Notes under the pieces: generated by a model
Seen by the model: only the letters and a program-made list of their open reading frames with translations
What the model was told of the DNA's origin: nothing
Databases searched by the model: none
Translations under genes and position numbers: made by a program
Part shown: positions 43,356 through 51,482 of the stretch, in pieces
Numbering within the stretch: position 1 is the stretch's first letter
Layout: each line of letters begins with the position of its first letter
From: Gemmatimonadota bacterium
GTDB lineage: Bacteria; Gemmatimonadota; Gemmatimonadetes; Longimicrobiales; Gaopeijiaceae
Direction: 5' to 3'
Length of the DNA stretch: 51,555 nt
Assembly: GCA_027623325.1 (NCBI GenBank)
Contig: JAQBXY010000025.1
Coordinates: 1 to 51,555 of the forward strand

Positions 43356-44680
43356 GCCATCGACTTCCGGTCATCGCCGTTGTAGGCCGACCGAACGTGG
43401 GCAAGTCCACGTTCTTCAATCGCGTGATCGGCAAACGCGTCGCGATCGTGGATGATCAGCCGGGTGTGACCCGCGACCGTAACTTCGCGAAGACGGACTG
43501 GGCTGGGCACGACTTCTTCATCGTCGATACGGGCGGAGTCATCGAGGGGAGCGAGGACGCGCTCGACGTAGCCATCCGAGGGCAAGCGATGGCGGCGGTC
43601 GAGGAGGCGGACATCATCCTCTTCCTCGTGGACGGTCGAGACGGCGTTCAACCCCTCGACGAGCGGCTCGCCGAGGTCCTTCGCAAGGCGAACAAGCCGG
43701 TCGTACTCGTGGTCAACAAGATGGACAACCTCCCCCAGGACCAGGCACACCTCGATTTCTGGTCGCTCGGGATCGGTGAGCCCGTTCCGGTGAGCGCCTT
43801 GTCGGGGAAGGGGTCCGGTGACCTTCTCGATCGAGTCCTCGCGGAGTTGCCGGATTGGCCCGATTCCGATTCGGGAGAGGACGACATTCGGGTAGCGGTC
43901 GTGGGCAAACCCAATGTGGGCAAGTCGAGCATGGTCAACCGCCTGATCGGTGAAGATCGGGTCGTTGTTTCCGACATCGCTGGCACCACGCGTGATCCGA
44001 TCGACACCCGATTTCAGTACCATGGCAAGACGCTGGTCTTCGTCGATACGGCGGGCCTGAGACGGCAGGCCAAGGTCAAAGACAGTCTCGAGTACTACAG
44101 TGCGCTCCGAACGGACCGAGTCGTGCACGGGGCTGACGTCTGTATCGTGCTCGTCGATGCGAGTGAGGAAGACCTTCACGCCCAGGACGTGCGAATTCTC
44201 CAGACGGCTTGGGATGCCGGAAAGGCCGTGATCCTTCTGGCCAACAAGTGGGATCTCGTGGAGAAGGACACCATGACCGCTCCCGAGTGGGAGAAGAAGG
44301 TCAGAGCACGAATTCCCTTCCTCCAATGGGTCCCGATCGTGTTCACCTCCGCCTTGACCGGGCAACGGATTCGCAAGTGTCTCGACCTCGTTCTCGAGGT
44401 CAACGAGACGCGGTCCAAGCGTGTCGAGACCCACGAGGTCAACGAGGTGCTCGAGGCTTTGGCGCGGCGGCAGCCTCCTCCGCACTTTCGTGGGAAGCGG
44501 GTGAAGGTGAAGTATGCCACCCAGGTCTCCGTGCGCCCTCCGACCTTCGCGATCTTTTCCAACTTTCCGAGGGAGCTTCCGGAACACTACATTCGCTTTC
44601 TCCACAATGGGTTCCGCGATGCGTGGAGCTTTATGGGATCGCCGATTCGGTTGAATTTGCGAGGTGGCAGGGAAGAGTAG
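43352..44680 (+). CDS. der: Ribosome-assembly GTPase Der (EngA)
   Basis: A 442-aa double-GTPase acting in 50S subunit maturation. The first G domain has GRPNVGKST, DTGG and NKMD. The second has GKPNVGKSS, DTAG and NKWD. A KH-like C-terminal domain follows (about 355-442, ending FMGSPIRLNLRGGREE). The length is typical. ATG 43352 overlaps the radical SAM gene stop by 4 nt. Confidence 0.96.
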   Translation: MSHRLPVIAVVGRPNVGKSTFFNRVIGKRVAIVDDQPGVTRDRNFAKTDWAGHDFFIVDTGGVIEGSEDALDVAIRGQAMAAVEEADIILFLVDGRDGVQPLDERLAEVLRKANKPVVLVVNKMDNLPQDQAHLDFWSLGIGEPVPVSALSGKGSGDLLDRVLAELPDWPDSDSGEDDIRVAVVGKPNVGKSSMVNRLIGEDRVVVSDIAGTTRDPIDTRFQYHGKTLVFVDTAGLRRQAKVKDSLEYYSALRTDRVVHGADVCIVLVDASEEDLHAQDVRILQTAWDAGKAVILLANKWDLVEKDTMTAPEWEKKVRARIPFLQWVPIVFTSALTGQRIRKCLDLVLEVNETRSKRVETHEVNEVLEALARRQPPPHFRGKRVKVKYATQVSVRPPTFAIFSNFPRELPEHYIRFLHNGFRDAWSFMGSPIRLNLRGGREE

Positions 44681-44708
44681 AGAGACCGCACTCCCTCAGG
44701 ACGACACG

Positions 44709-45332
44709 TTGACTTATGCCTTGATCGGGCTCGCGTACCTGCTCGGTGCGACGCCGACCAGCTATTGGGTCGGGCGCGCCCTTCATGGCGTGGATCTACG
44801 TGAGCAAGGGTCGGGTAACCTGGGTGCTACCAACGCATTCCGCGTCTTGGGGTGGCAGTCGGCTCTGCCGGTAGTGCTCGTCGATGTCGCGAAGGGTTTC
44901 GTCCCGGTGTGGCTTTTCGCCGATCTCGTGGGCGTGGGTCTTCCCTGGCGTCTGGCGTACGGATCCGCGGCGATTCTCGGGCACATGTTCAGCCCCTGGG
45001 TCGCCTTCCGTGGAGGGAAGGGGATCGCGACGAGCGCCGGGGTCTTCTTGGCCATGGCGCCGTGGGCTGTTCTCGGCGGGCTCGTCGTCTGGCTCGGCCT
45101 TACGCTCCCGACCGGGTACGTCTCGCTGGGGTCGATCGGGGCCGCCTTCGCCCTTCCGATTCTGATCGCGCTAACCCCCCACCAAGGTGGCAGGACACTG
45201 ATTTGGTTCGCCTCAGTGCTCGCGGTCTTCGTGATCTGGAAACATCGTAGCAACATCGGCCGCCTGAGGCGCGGGGAAGAGAATCACTTTCGTCGAAAGC
45301 CCGAGGCGAAACGGGCGGAGCCCACGACATGA
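44709..45332 (+). CDS. plsY: Acyl-phosphate glycerol-3-phosphate acyltransferase PlsY
   Basis: A 207-aa inner-membrane enzyme making lysophosphatidate from acyl-phosphate and G3P. The conserved loops are LLGATPTSYWVGR, DLREQGSGNLGATNAFRVLG, GHMFSPWVAFRGGKGIATSAG and VIWKHRSNIGRLRRGEE, with five hydrophobic segments. TTG 44709 is preferred because AGGA stands 7 nt upstream and the protein then begins like PlsY. GTG 44664, overlapping der by 17 nt, is the longer alternative. It overlaps gpsA by 4 nt, and GpsA supplies its G3P substrate. Confidence 0.92.
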   Translation: MTYALIGLAYLLGATPTSYWVGRALHGVDLREQGSGNLGATNAFRVLGWQSALPVVLVDVAKGFVPVWLFADLVGVGLPWRLAYGSAAILGHMFSPWVAFRGGKGIATSAGVFLAMAPWAVLGGLVVWLGLTLPTGYVSLGSIGAAFALPILIALTPHQGGRTLIWFASVLAVFVIWKHRSNIGRLRRGEENHFRRKPEAKRAEPTT

Positions 45333-46330
45333 AGGCCACTGTGGTCGGGGCAGGCTCGTGGGGGACCGCTCTCGCGATGGTCCTCGTCGAGAAGGGCCAC
45401 GGCGTGACCTTGTGGTCGTACGAACCCGAGGTCGCGGCGTCGATTGCGGAGCGGGCCGAGAATCCGTATCTGCCCGGCGTCACACTACCGGAAGGCCTGC
45501 AAGCCGAAACGGACCTTCCGACCGCCGTCGCCGACGCGCAGCTGGTGGTATCCGTCAGCCCTTCGCAGGTGGTGCGGGCCGTAATGGGGCAGGCCGCGCC
45601 TCACATGCAGGAAGGTGCTCTGCTGGTCAGTGCGTCCAAGGGTATCGAACTGGGGTCGCTGCTCCGGATGGACGAAGTGCTCTCCGAGGTGATGCCAAGC
45701 AGCATCATGGACCGCTTCTGTGTGTTGTCGGGGCCCAGCTTCGCTCGAGAGGTCGCGGGTCGTCAGCCGACGGCCGTCGTCGTCGCCAGCCATGACTCCG
45801 CCGCGGCCCTCGAAGCGCAGCAGGCGTTCCAGACCCCCTGGTTCCGTCCCTACACGAACCTCGACGTCGTCGGCGTGGAATTGGGTGGCGCGTTAAAGAA
45901 TGTGATCGCACTCGCGGCGGGGGTCGCCGCGGGACTCGGCCATGGGCACAATACCTTGGCGGCGCTCATGACGAGGGGGCTCGCCGAAATGACGCGCCTC
46001 GGTGTCGCCATGGGGGCGCGCCAAGCTACGTTCTATGGGTTGGCGGGCATGGGCGACCTGGTGCTCACGTGTACGGGGTCGCTCAGCCGCAACCGGACGG
46101 TCGGGTTCCGATTGGGGCAAGGAGAGTCCCTGGAAGCGATCCTGTCGGACATGACAGCGGTCGCGGAAGGGGTCAAGACGGCGAGCGCCGTGTACGAGTT
46201 GGCGAGGCGGCACGGCGTCGAAATGCCGATCGTGGAACAGGTGCACGCCATCGTGGAGCACGGGCGAAGTGCTTCCGAAGCAGTGAGCAGCCTAATGTTG
46301 AGGGATCCGAAGCCGGAAGAATGGTCATGA
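45329..46330 (+). CDS. gpsA: NAD(P)-dependent glycerol-3-phosphate dehydrogenase GpsA
   Basis: A 333-aa cytoplasmic enzyme reducing dihydroxyacetone phosphate to sn-glycerol-3-phosphate for phospholipids. The Rossmann motif VVGAGSWGTALAMVL is followed by VSVSPSQVVR, LLVSASKGIE, LSGPSFAREVA, and the catalytic VELGGALKNVIALAAGVAAGLGHGHNTLAALMTRGLAEM. GDLVLTCTGSLSRNRTVG completes the signature. ATG start overlaps plsY (ATGA). The order plsY-gpsA pairs substrate supply with use. Confidence 0.95.
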   Translation: MKATVVGAGSWGTALAMVLVEKGHGVTLWSYEPEVAASIAERAENPYLPGVTLPEGLQAETDLPTAVADAQLVVSVSPSQVVRAVMGQAAPHMQEGALLVSASKGIELGSLLRMDEVLSEVMPSSIMDRFCVLSGPSFAREVAGRQPTAVVVASHDSAAALEAQQAFQTPWFRPYTNLDVVGVELGGALKNVIALAAGVAAGLGHGHNTLAALMTRGLAEMTRLGVAMGARQATFYGLAGMGDLVLTCTGSLSRNRTVGFRLGQGESLEAILSDMTAVAEGVKTASAVYELARRHGVEMPIVEQVHAIVEHGRSASEAVSSLMLRDPKPEEWS

Positions 46331-46346
46331 ATCGCGTGAGAAATCC

Positions 46347-46718
46347 ATGAACGAGTCCATCGCGAAGAAGGTCTACTATTCCATCGGCGAAGTCTGCGAT
46401 CTGACCGGTCTGAAACCGCATGTTCTGCGCTACTGGGAGACTCAGTTCGAGGTGCTCAACCCCACGAAGAATCGAGCCGGGAACCGGGTCTATCGATCGC
46501 GGGACGTGGAGGTGGTTCTGTTGGTGAAGAGCCTCCTGTACGACGAGAAGTACACCATCGAGGGCGCGAACCAGAAATTGGTGGACATGCGTCGCGAGGG
46601 AGAGCTCAAGGCAGGGGGCCATGAAGTCGTGGCGCCAGACTTCCTCACCGGCATCAAGGCCGACCTCGAAGAGCTGAAAGCGCTGCTCACCGAGCCGACC
46701 CGGGGAGCGGGTACCTGA
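46347..46718 (+). CDS. MerR-family transcriptional regulator (stand-alone DNA-binding domain)
   Basis: A 123-aa protein: winged HTH of MerR type (YYSIGEVCDLTGLKPHVLRYWETQFEVLNPTKNRAGNRVYRSRDVEVVLLVKSLLYDEKYTIEGANQKL, about 10-78) and a short C-terminal tail with a helix. There is no effector-binding domain, as in many short MerR proteins of this type. Target and signal are unknown. It begins 16 nt after gpsA and precedes surE, so it probably belongs to the same transcript. Confidence 0.87.
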   Translation: MNESIAKKVYYSIGEVCDLTGLKPHVLRYWETQFEVLNPTKNRAGNRVYRSRDVEVVLLVKSLLYDEKYTIEGANQKLVDMRREGELKAGGHEVVAPDFLTGIKADLEELKALLTEPTRGAGT

Positions 46719-46773
46719 GCTCACGCGTGGTGTGGTCCGGCACGATCGTTCGGCACTCGGGAGGCGGTTCGCT

Positions 46774-47523
46774 TTGAACATCCTCTGCACGAACGACGAT
46801 GGTTACCTGTCGACCGGAATTGGGGTCCTCGCGGCCGCCGCCTCGACATTGGGGACCGTCACAACGGTGGCACCCGATCGCGAGCAGAGCGCTTCGAGCA
46901 GTTCTCTGACGCTACATCACCCCCTCAGAGCCCGGCGCTCGCGCGACGGGGCGTGGATCATCGACGGGACGCCGACCGACTGTGTGATTCTGGCCGTGAA
47001 CGAGTTGCTGCCGACCCGGCCCGATGTGTGCGTTTCGGGCGTCAATCACGGCTCCAACATGGGCGAGGACGTCTTGTACTCGGGCACCGTGGCGGCAGCG
47101 ATGGAAGCGACCGTGATGGGTATTCCGGCCATCGCGCTCTCGTACTGTGGTCAGTTTCCCGAGGAGCTCGAAGGCTGTGAGGGGCTCGTCGCAGCCGTCC
47201 TCGAAGCCATTCTCCGTCGAGGCGACCTTCCGACGGATACACTCTTCAACGTGAATTTGCCCGCGATCCCGGCGTCGGAGGTGAAGGGCATACGCGTTAC
47301 TTCTTTGGGCCGGCGTCGTTACGCAGATTCCATTACCCGCGCGAACGACCCCTCGGGTAAGGAGTACTTCTGGATCGGAGGGGGCGTGGCCCACTGGCGC
47401 GGCCCGAAGGACTCCGACTTCCAGGCCGTGGAGGACGGGTATGTCTCGGTGACACCGCTCCACCTCGACCTCACGAATTACAAGCTTCTCGAAGGAATTC
47501 GCGCGTGGGATCTGACGCTCTAG
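46774..47523 (+). CDS. surE: 5'/3'-nucleotidase SurE
   Basis: A 249-aa metal-dependent survival nucleotidase. The N-terminal NILCTNDDGYLSTGI provides the Asp-Asp metal pair, followed by TVAPDREQSASSSSLTLHHPLR, GTPTDCVILAV, and VSGVNHGSNMGEDVLYSGTVAAAMEATVMGIPAIALS. TTG 46774 gives the usual SurE N-terminus and has GGGAGGCGG about 8 nt upstream; GTG 46732 would add 14 non-homologous residues. It overlaps pcm by 19 nt. The surE-pcm pairing is common in bacteria and is linked to stationary-phase survival. Confidence 0.93.
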   Translation: MNILCTNDDGYLSTGIGVLAAAASTLGTVTTVAPDREQSASSSSLTLHHPLRARRSRDGAWIIDGTPTDCVILAVNELLPTRPDVCVSGVNHGSNMGEDVLYSGTVAAAMEATVMGIPAIALSYCGQFPEELEGCEGLVAAVLEAILRRGDLPTDTLFNVNLPAIPASEVKGIRVTSLGRRRYADSITRANDPSGKEYFWIGGGVAHWRGPKDSDFQAVEDGYVSVTPLHLDLTNYKLLEGIRAWDLTL

Positions 47524-48182
47524 AGGACGTCCGTTTCGTCGGATATCGACGGAAGTTGATCGAGGACATCCGTGCGCGAGGCATCAACGACCTCGGGACC
47601 CTCCAACTGTTCGATCGGGTGCCCCGGCACCTGTTCCTGCCCGAAGGGGTGCGACCGCGGGCCTACGAGGACGGGCCGATCCCCATTGGATTCGGTCAGA
47701 CCGCGTCCCAGCCGTCCCTTCAGGCCCATTACTTGACTATTCTCGAGCCGCAGTCTCACGAGAAAGTGCTCGAAATCGGAACGGGCTGCGGATACCTGAC
47801 CGCCCTGTTGTGCCTGTTGGCGGACCGCGTCTACTCGGTTGAGCGGGTCCGGGAGCTTTCGCAGCGATCGAGACGAGCGCTCGACACATTCGGAGTGAAG
47901 AACGCGGCCTTGCTCGTGGGAGACGGAACCATCGGCTGGCGAAAGTACGCGCCCTTCGACGTGACCGTCGTTTCCGCCGCCTCGCCGTCGATTCCCTCGG
48001 CGCTGGTGGATCAACTCGCGGTCGGTGGTCGAATGTTGATCCCTGTCGGGGCGTTGGATACCCAGGAGCTCGTGCTCGTTCGCAAGACCGGCACCGAGGT
48101 GACCGAAGAGGTCCTGAGCGGTGAGGTCAAGTTCGTGCCGTTGCTCGGGCGTTTCGCCTGGGGGGATGAGGGCAGCGGATGA
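47505..48182 (+). CDS. pcm: Protein-L-isoaspartate O-methyltransferase
   Basis: A 225-aa SAM-dependent enzyme repairing isoaspartyl damage. It has LFDRVPRHLFLPEGVRPRAYEDGPIPIGFGQTASQPSL, the SAM-binding motif VLEIGTGCGYLTALLCLLADRVYSVER, and DGTIGWRKYAPFDVTVVSAASPSIPSALVDQLAVGGRMLIPVG. GTG 47505 is preceded by GAAGGA. The gene overlaps surE upstream and the DedA-like gene downstream (ATGA), so all three are translationally coupled. Confidence 0.93.
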   Translation: MGSDALEDVRFVGYRRKLIEDIRARGINDLGTLQLFDRVPRHLFLPEGVRPRAYEDGPIPIGFGQTASQPSLQAHYLTILEPQSHEKVLEIGTGCGYLTALLCLLADRVYSVERVRELSQRSRRALDTFGVKNAALLVGDGTIGWRKYAPFDVTVVSAASPSIPSALVDQLAVGGRMLIPVGALDTQELVLVRKTGTEVTEEVLSGEVKFVPLLGRFAWGDEGSG

Positions 48183-48772
48183 GCCCTCTTCGCAAGCTGT
48201 ACGACTGGGTGCTTCACTGGGCCGAGACTCCGTATGGGGTGCCGGCGCTCTTCATCATCGCACTGGCGGAGTCTTCGTTCTTTCCGATCCCCCCGGATCC
48301 GCTGCTCCTCGCATTGTGCCTCGGAGCGATAAAGAAATCCTTCCGATTCGCCGCCGTCGCGACGCTGGCCTCGGTCGTGGGAGGAATCATCGGCTATGGA
48401 ATCGGGGCGGGCGCCTGGCACCTGCTGCAGGATTGGTTCTTCGCCTACGTCCCCGGCGTGACGCCCGAAGCGTTCGATGGAGTGAAGGGGCTGTACGACC
48501 GATTCGGCTTCGCCGCCGTCTTTTTGGCCGGACTGACGCCGATCCCCTACAAGGTATTTACGATCTCCTCCGGCGTATTCTCGATCAATTTCGGAGTCTT
48601 CGTGGTTGCCTCGATTCTGAGCCGCGGTCTTCGCTTCTTCGTGCTCGCAGCGCTCATCTATCGATTTGGCGAGCCCATCGGGGCCTTCATCGACCGCCAC
48701 TTCAACAAACTCGTCATCGTCTTCGGTATGTTGTTCGTGGGCGGATTCATTCTCATCGAGTTCCTCCTCTAG
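48179..48772 (+). CDS. YqaA/DedA-like VTT-domain membrane protein
   Basis: A 197-aa polytopic protein with the VTT/SNARE-associated signature: ALFIIALAESSFFPIPPDPLLLALCLG (about 23-49), VVGGIIGYGIGAG, and DRFGFAAVFLAGLTPIPYKVFTISSGVFSINFGVFVVASILSRGLRFFVLAALIYRFG. About five TM helices are present. Relatives include YqaA and DedA proteins implicated in membrane lipid scrambling and membrane-potential homeostasis; the substrate here is unknown. The start overlaps pcm by 4 nt. Confidence 0.86.
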   Translation: MSPLRKLYDWVLHWAETPYGVPALFIIALAESSFFPIPPDPLLLALCLGAIKKSFRFAAVATLASVVGGIIGYGIGAGAWHLLQDWFFAYVPGVTPEAFDGVKGLYDRFGFAAVFLAGLTPIPYKVFTISSGVFSINFGVFVVASILSRGLRFFVLAALIYRFGEPIGAFIDRHFNKLVIVFGMLFVGGFILIEFLL

Positions 48773-48884
48773 GATCGGCGCGAGGGGCCAAGAAACCTTT
48801 GTACCCTTGGGGCATCGCGGCCTATATTACGGGCCAGAGGGGCGCCGACACGTCCGTAGCCACGCCAGAGGGGTTGGGGCCGCA

Positions 48885-49427
48885 ATGAGCGAGAACACCA
48901 ACGAGCATCGACTTCCTCCGCCCGCGTTCCCGCCGGGCACGCGGAAACGTGTGCAGAAGGACGCTCCGCCTTCCAGTCCGAAGCTGTACGAGCCGGAGCC
49001 TGGCGAGAGCGCGTTCATCGCGCCGGACGATCCGATGCCCGAACGTATCGACGCCATCGCTCGGGCCTTCATCTCTCCCGGTGATCCGATGCCCGAACGC
49101 AAGATCGAATTGGCGTTTGCGTTCCGTCAGGAGGAATCCGTCGACCCCGACGAAGAGGGCCAGGTCGTGGGGATGGATCTCAATCCCCACACGGGGCCTG
49201 ATGAGGTCGCTTCTGGTGGGGATCCCCATGTGCTGGAGGTGATGCGTGCCGTCGCGAAGTTGGCCGAGAGCCTCAAGCGCCGGGGAGAAGCCGCCTTCCG
49301 CTCCGCACCCGAAATGTCTCGCTTCGAGGCGACGCTGCGAGCGTACTGCGTGGGGTATGTCGCGGGGCGAAGGGCGGGAGAACCGCCGGTGCCTGAAATG
49401 GACGAGGCGTTGCCGAGCGACTTCTAG
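48885..49427 (+). CDS. Hypothetical cytoplasmic protein with an internal repeat
   Basis: A 180-aa protein from ATG 48885 (longer versions overlap the membrane gene in another frame and look unlike protein). The N-terminal 40 residues are Pro-rich and basic. An internal duplication follows: AFIAPDDPMPERIDAIA then AFISPGDPMPERKIELA (about 44-78). The C-terminal part is helical (VLEVMRAVAKLAESLKRRGEAAFRSAPEMSRFEATLRAYCVGYVAGRRAGE). No signal peptide is seen. No family is recognised. Its stop overlaps the stop of the convergent mtgA remnant. Confidence 0.65.
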   Translation: MSENTNEHRLPPPAFPPGTRKRVQKDAPPSSPKLYEPEPGESAFIAPDDPMPERIDAIARAFISPGDPMPERKIELAFAFRQEESVDPDEEGQVVGMDLNPHTGPDEVASGGDPHVLEVMRAVAKLAESLKRRGEAAFRSAPEMSRFEATLRAYCVGYVAGRRAGEPPVPEMDEALPSDF

Positions 49428-50355
49428 GTCGATGGGGAGGAGCCGACCGGCGAAGTCCCCGTAGAGGTAGTGTCGGCAGGTCCGAGTGGGTTCGGGTTCT
49501 GTGGTTCATCCAAGTCGGTCGGGTCGATGACGGGCTCGGGCAACGGCATGGGAGCAGGCGGGATTCGGCCCGACGGATCGAGCCTCAGAAGGATCAAGTT
49601 CTTGCGCCAGCGCATCCGTGATGGGCGGTGAGCGGGATTCGAGGTGAGCGGGTGAGGGAGCGTCGCGGCCAGAGCAGCCGCCTCGTCGAGGGTAAGGGAA
49701 GATGCGGATCGCCCGAAATACGTGCCGAGGCGCCGAACACGCCCGGCCCCCACTCGGCGACGTTGAGGTAGAGCTCGAGAATCCGATCCTTTCCGAGTCG
49801 GCGCTCCAGACGACCCGCCACGACGAACTCGAGCGCCTTCCTCGCGAACGTGCGCTCCGCACCGAAATAGAGATTCTTCGCGAGCTGTTGGGTGATCGTG
49901 CTGCGACCGCGAACGCTGTCCCGGTTGGCCCGCACATACCCGACCGCCGCGATCAGCGCCCGGACATCGGCGAGGCTCCACAACGAGAAGTCCTCGTCCC
50001 CCGTCCAGTGAACCTCCTCCGCCAGGGAGACCCAATCGATTCCTCGGTGCTCCCGGAAACGGTAGTCCTCGGCCGTCAGAACCGCCCGGACGAGGTTCGG
50101 GGAGATCTCGTCCAACCGGGCCCACTCCTGCCGAAGCTCGAAGGGAGCGTCCTGGTTCCGAGCGTCCTGGACACGCTGCTCCATCAGCGCCGTTCTCTCC
50201 GGATTCGTCCCTGCGAGGGTCCACGGGTAGGGAATGACGCCGTACCAGAAGACTGGAGCGGCGCACGCCGCCGCACCGACTAGGATGAACACGAACCTCC
50301 CGCGTCGCTTCGGGCGCGACCGCGCTGGCTCTCGATGATCACGCGAACGTCGCAA
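49424..50355 (-). pseudogene. mtgA: Monofunctional peptidoglycan transglycosylase MtgA, frameshifted
   Basis: A GT51 glycosyltransferase polymerising lipid II. From ATG 50353-50355 the first frame encodes a membrane anchor (about 20-40), the catalytic glutamate segment VLTAEDYRFREHRGIDW (E96) and GRSTITQQLAKNLYFGAERTFARKALEFVVAGRLERRLGKDRILELYLNVAEWGPGVFGASAR. It then leaves the family and runs to 49594 in nonsense. The expected continuation (TYFGRSASSLTLDEAAALAATLPHPLTSNPAHRPSRMRWRKNLILLRL) is in another frame, ending at 49424. About 7 residues normally separate GVFG from YFG; only about 11 nt remain, suggesting a 10-nt deletion near 49719-49731, real or an assembly error. Confidence 0.85.
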
Positions 50356-50524
50356 GCGATCTCCTGATGCTACTGCTTAGATGCCACTGCCGACGCGTCG
50401 ACGACAACGGCCGCCGGACCTGCGTCAGACACGGTGCGCATCCTCATTCGGCTACTCCCCGGGAGGCCGATCGGTCCCTCGACGCGGATAGAGGGTTCCT
50501 AGTCCGATGCGCTATCATGACCGC

Positions 50525-51205
50525 ATGAGCGCACTGTCCCTTTATCTGCTCCTGGCTGCGACACCCCAGGTCATGAGCGGACCCATAGAGTATGAGGTGA
50601 TTCCGGAAGAGTCCGTTTTTGCTCTCGGGACGCACAAGGCCGGATTCGCTTCAGGTTTGGCGCATAATCACCTCATCGTGGCCTCCGGCTACTCGGTTCG
50701 CCTCGCGTTCGATGCCGCCGATCCGAGCCGGACGTCTTTCCAGATCCGGCTCTCGGCAGCCGAATTGATGGTGGACGATGCGGTGATCAAGGATCGCTGG
50801 TACCCCCGCCTCAGTGAGTTGGACGTGTGGGGGGACTCCTATCGCGGGATATCCGACGAGGATCGCGAGGACGTACGGACAAACATGCTCGACGAGACGC
50901 AGCTGTACGCCGACTCGTTTCCGACTATCGAGGTCCGTTCGACGACGATCGAGGCGAGGGGCGCCGAGAGAGGGGACACCCACTTTTCGTATGAGGTGCT
51001 TCTCGCCGTCACGATCCGGGGAGAGACGGTGCATCGCCCCTTCGTGGCCCGCTACGCGATCGACGACAAGGCGCTGATCCTCGAGGCGCTGGGGGTGTTC
51101 TACTTCACAGACTTCGGAATCGAACCGTACTCGAAGTTTCTGGGCAGCGTGAGGAACAAGAACGAGTTTCACCTCTACCTGTATCTCAGAGCGCTGCCGC
51201 TGTAG
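50525..51205 (+). CDS. YceI-like exported protein
   Basis: A 226-aa protein. ATG 50525 gives a short signal peptide (MSALSLYLLLAATPQVMSG); an in-frame ATG at 50507 is an alternative. The mature part begins IEYEVIPEESVFALGTHKAGFASGLAHNHLIVASGYSVRLAFDAADPSRTSFQIRLSAAELMVDD, the opening of YceI-type lipocalin-like beta-barrels that bind isoprenoid or other lipids, with the usual SVRSTTIE-type strand in the middle. It ends in a strand-rich tail. Function is inferred from fold only. It is followed by 277 nt without a gene. Confidence 0.72.
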   Translation: MSALSLYLLLAATPQVMSGPIEYEVIPEESVFALGTHKAGFASGLAHNHLIVASGYSVRLAFDAADPSRTSFQIRLSAAELMVDDAVIKDRWYPRLSELDVWGDSYRGISDEDREDVRTNMLDETQLYADSFPTIEVRSTTIEARGAERGDTHFSYEVLLAVTIRGETVHRPFVARYAIDDKALILEALGVFYFTDFGIEPYSKFLGSVRNKNEFHLYLYLRALPL

Positions 51206-51482
51206 ATCACGAGTTCAGGAGGTCGGTGCGCATCCCGCTCGTCGGTCCGCCTGTCCTGCTTCGGCGGTCGTACCATGAGGTCGTCTCCGTCGGTTGACCC
51301 GGGGACGCCACGACTTCTACGTTCCCTGCCGGATCGCCCTTGGGGGTTGGTTCCGAAAGGGCGGCCTCCGAATCGTTTCGCGGAGGGCGGAGCGGCGCGG
51401 TTCCGTACCAGAATCTTGGCACAGTTTGGTTGTAGGGGCCAAGCAGGAAGCACGTGTCAAGAAATTGCAGTAGAACGACTTA
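51206..51482. other. Intergenic region before tRNA-Arg, no gene seen
   Basis: 277 nt between the YceI-like gene and tRNA-Arg. Two G-C hairpins without T-runs are visible (CGCCCTT/AAGGGCG near 51327-51357, and CCTCCG/CGGAGG near 51365-51387), and a short inverted repeat CTTGGC/GCCAAG lies at about 51414-51442. The tRNA promoter should be here but no convincing -35/-10 pair was found. Confidence 0.5.

Noticed and set aside
43106-44605. 499-aa open frame antisense to the DUF512 and der genes
   Set aside because: It is the shadow of two well-supported genes; its translation is low in structure and shows no family motif.
49594-50355. Reading the split mtgA as a programmed frameshift
   Set aside because: No slippery sequence or stimulatory element is seen and the gap implies missing codons, not a 1-nt slip; deletion or error is simpler.
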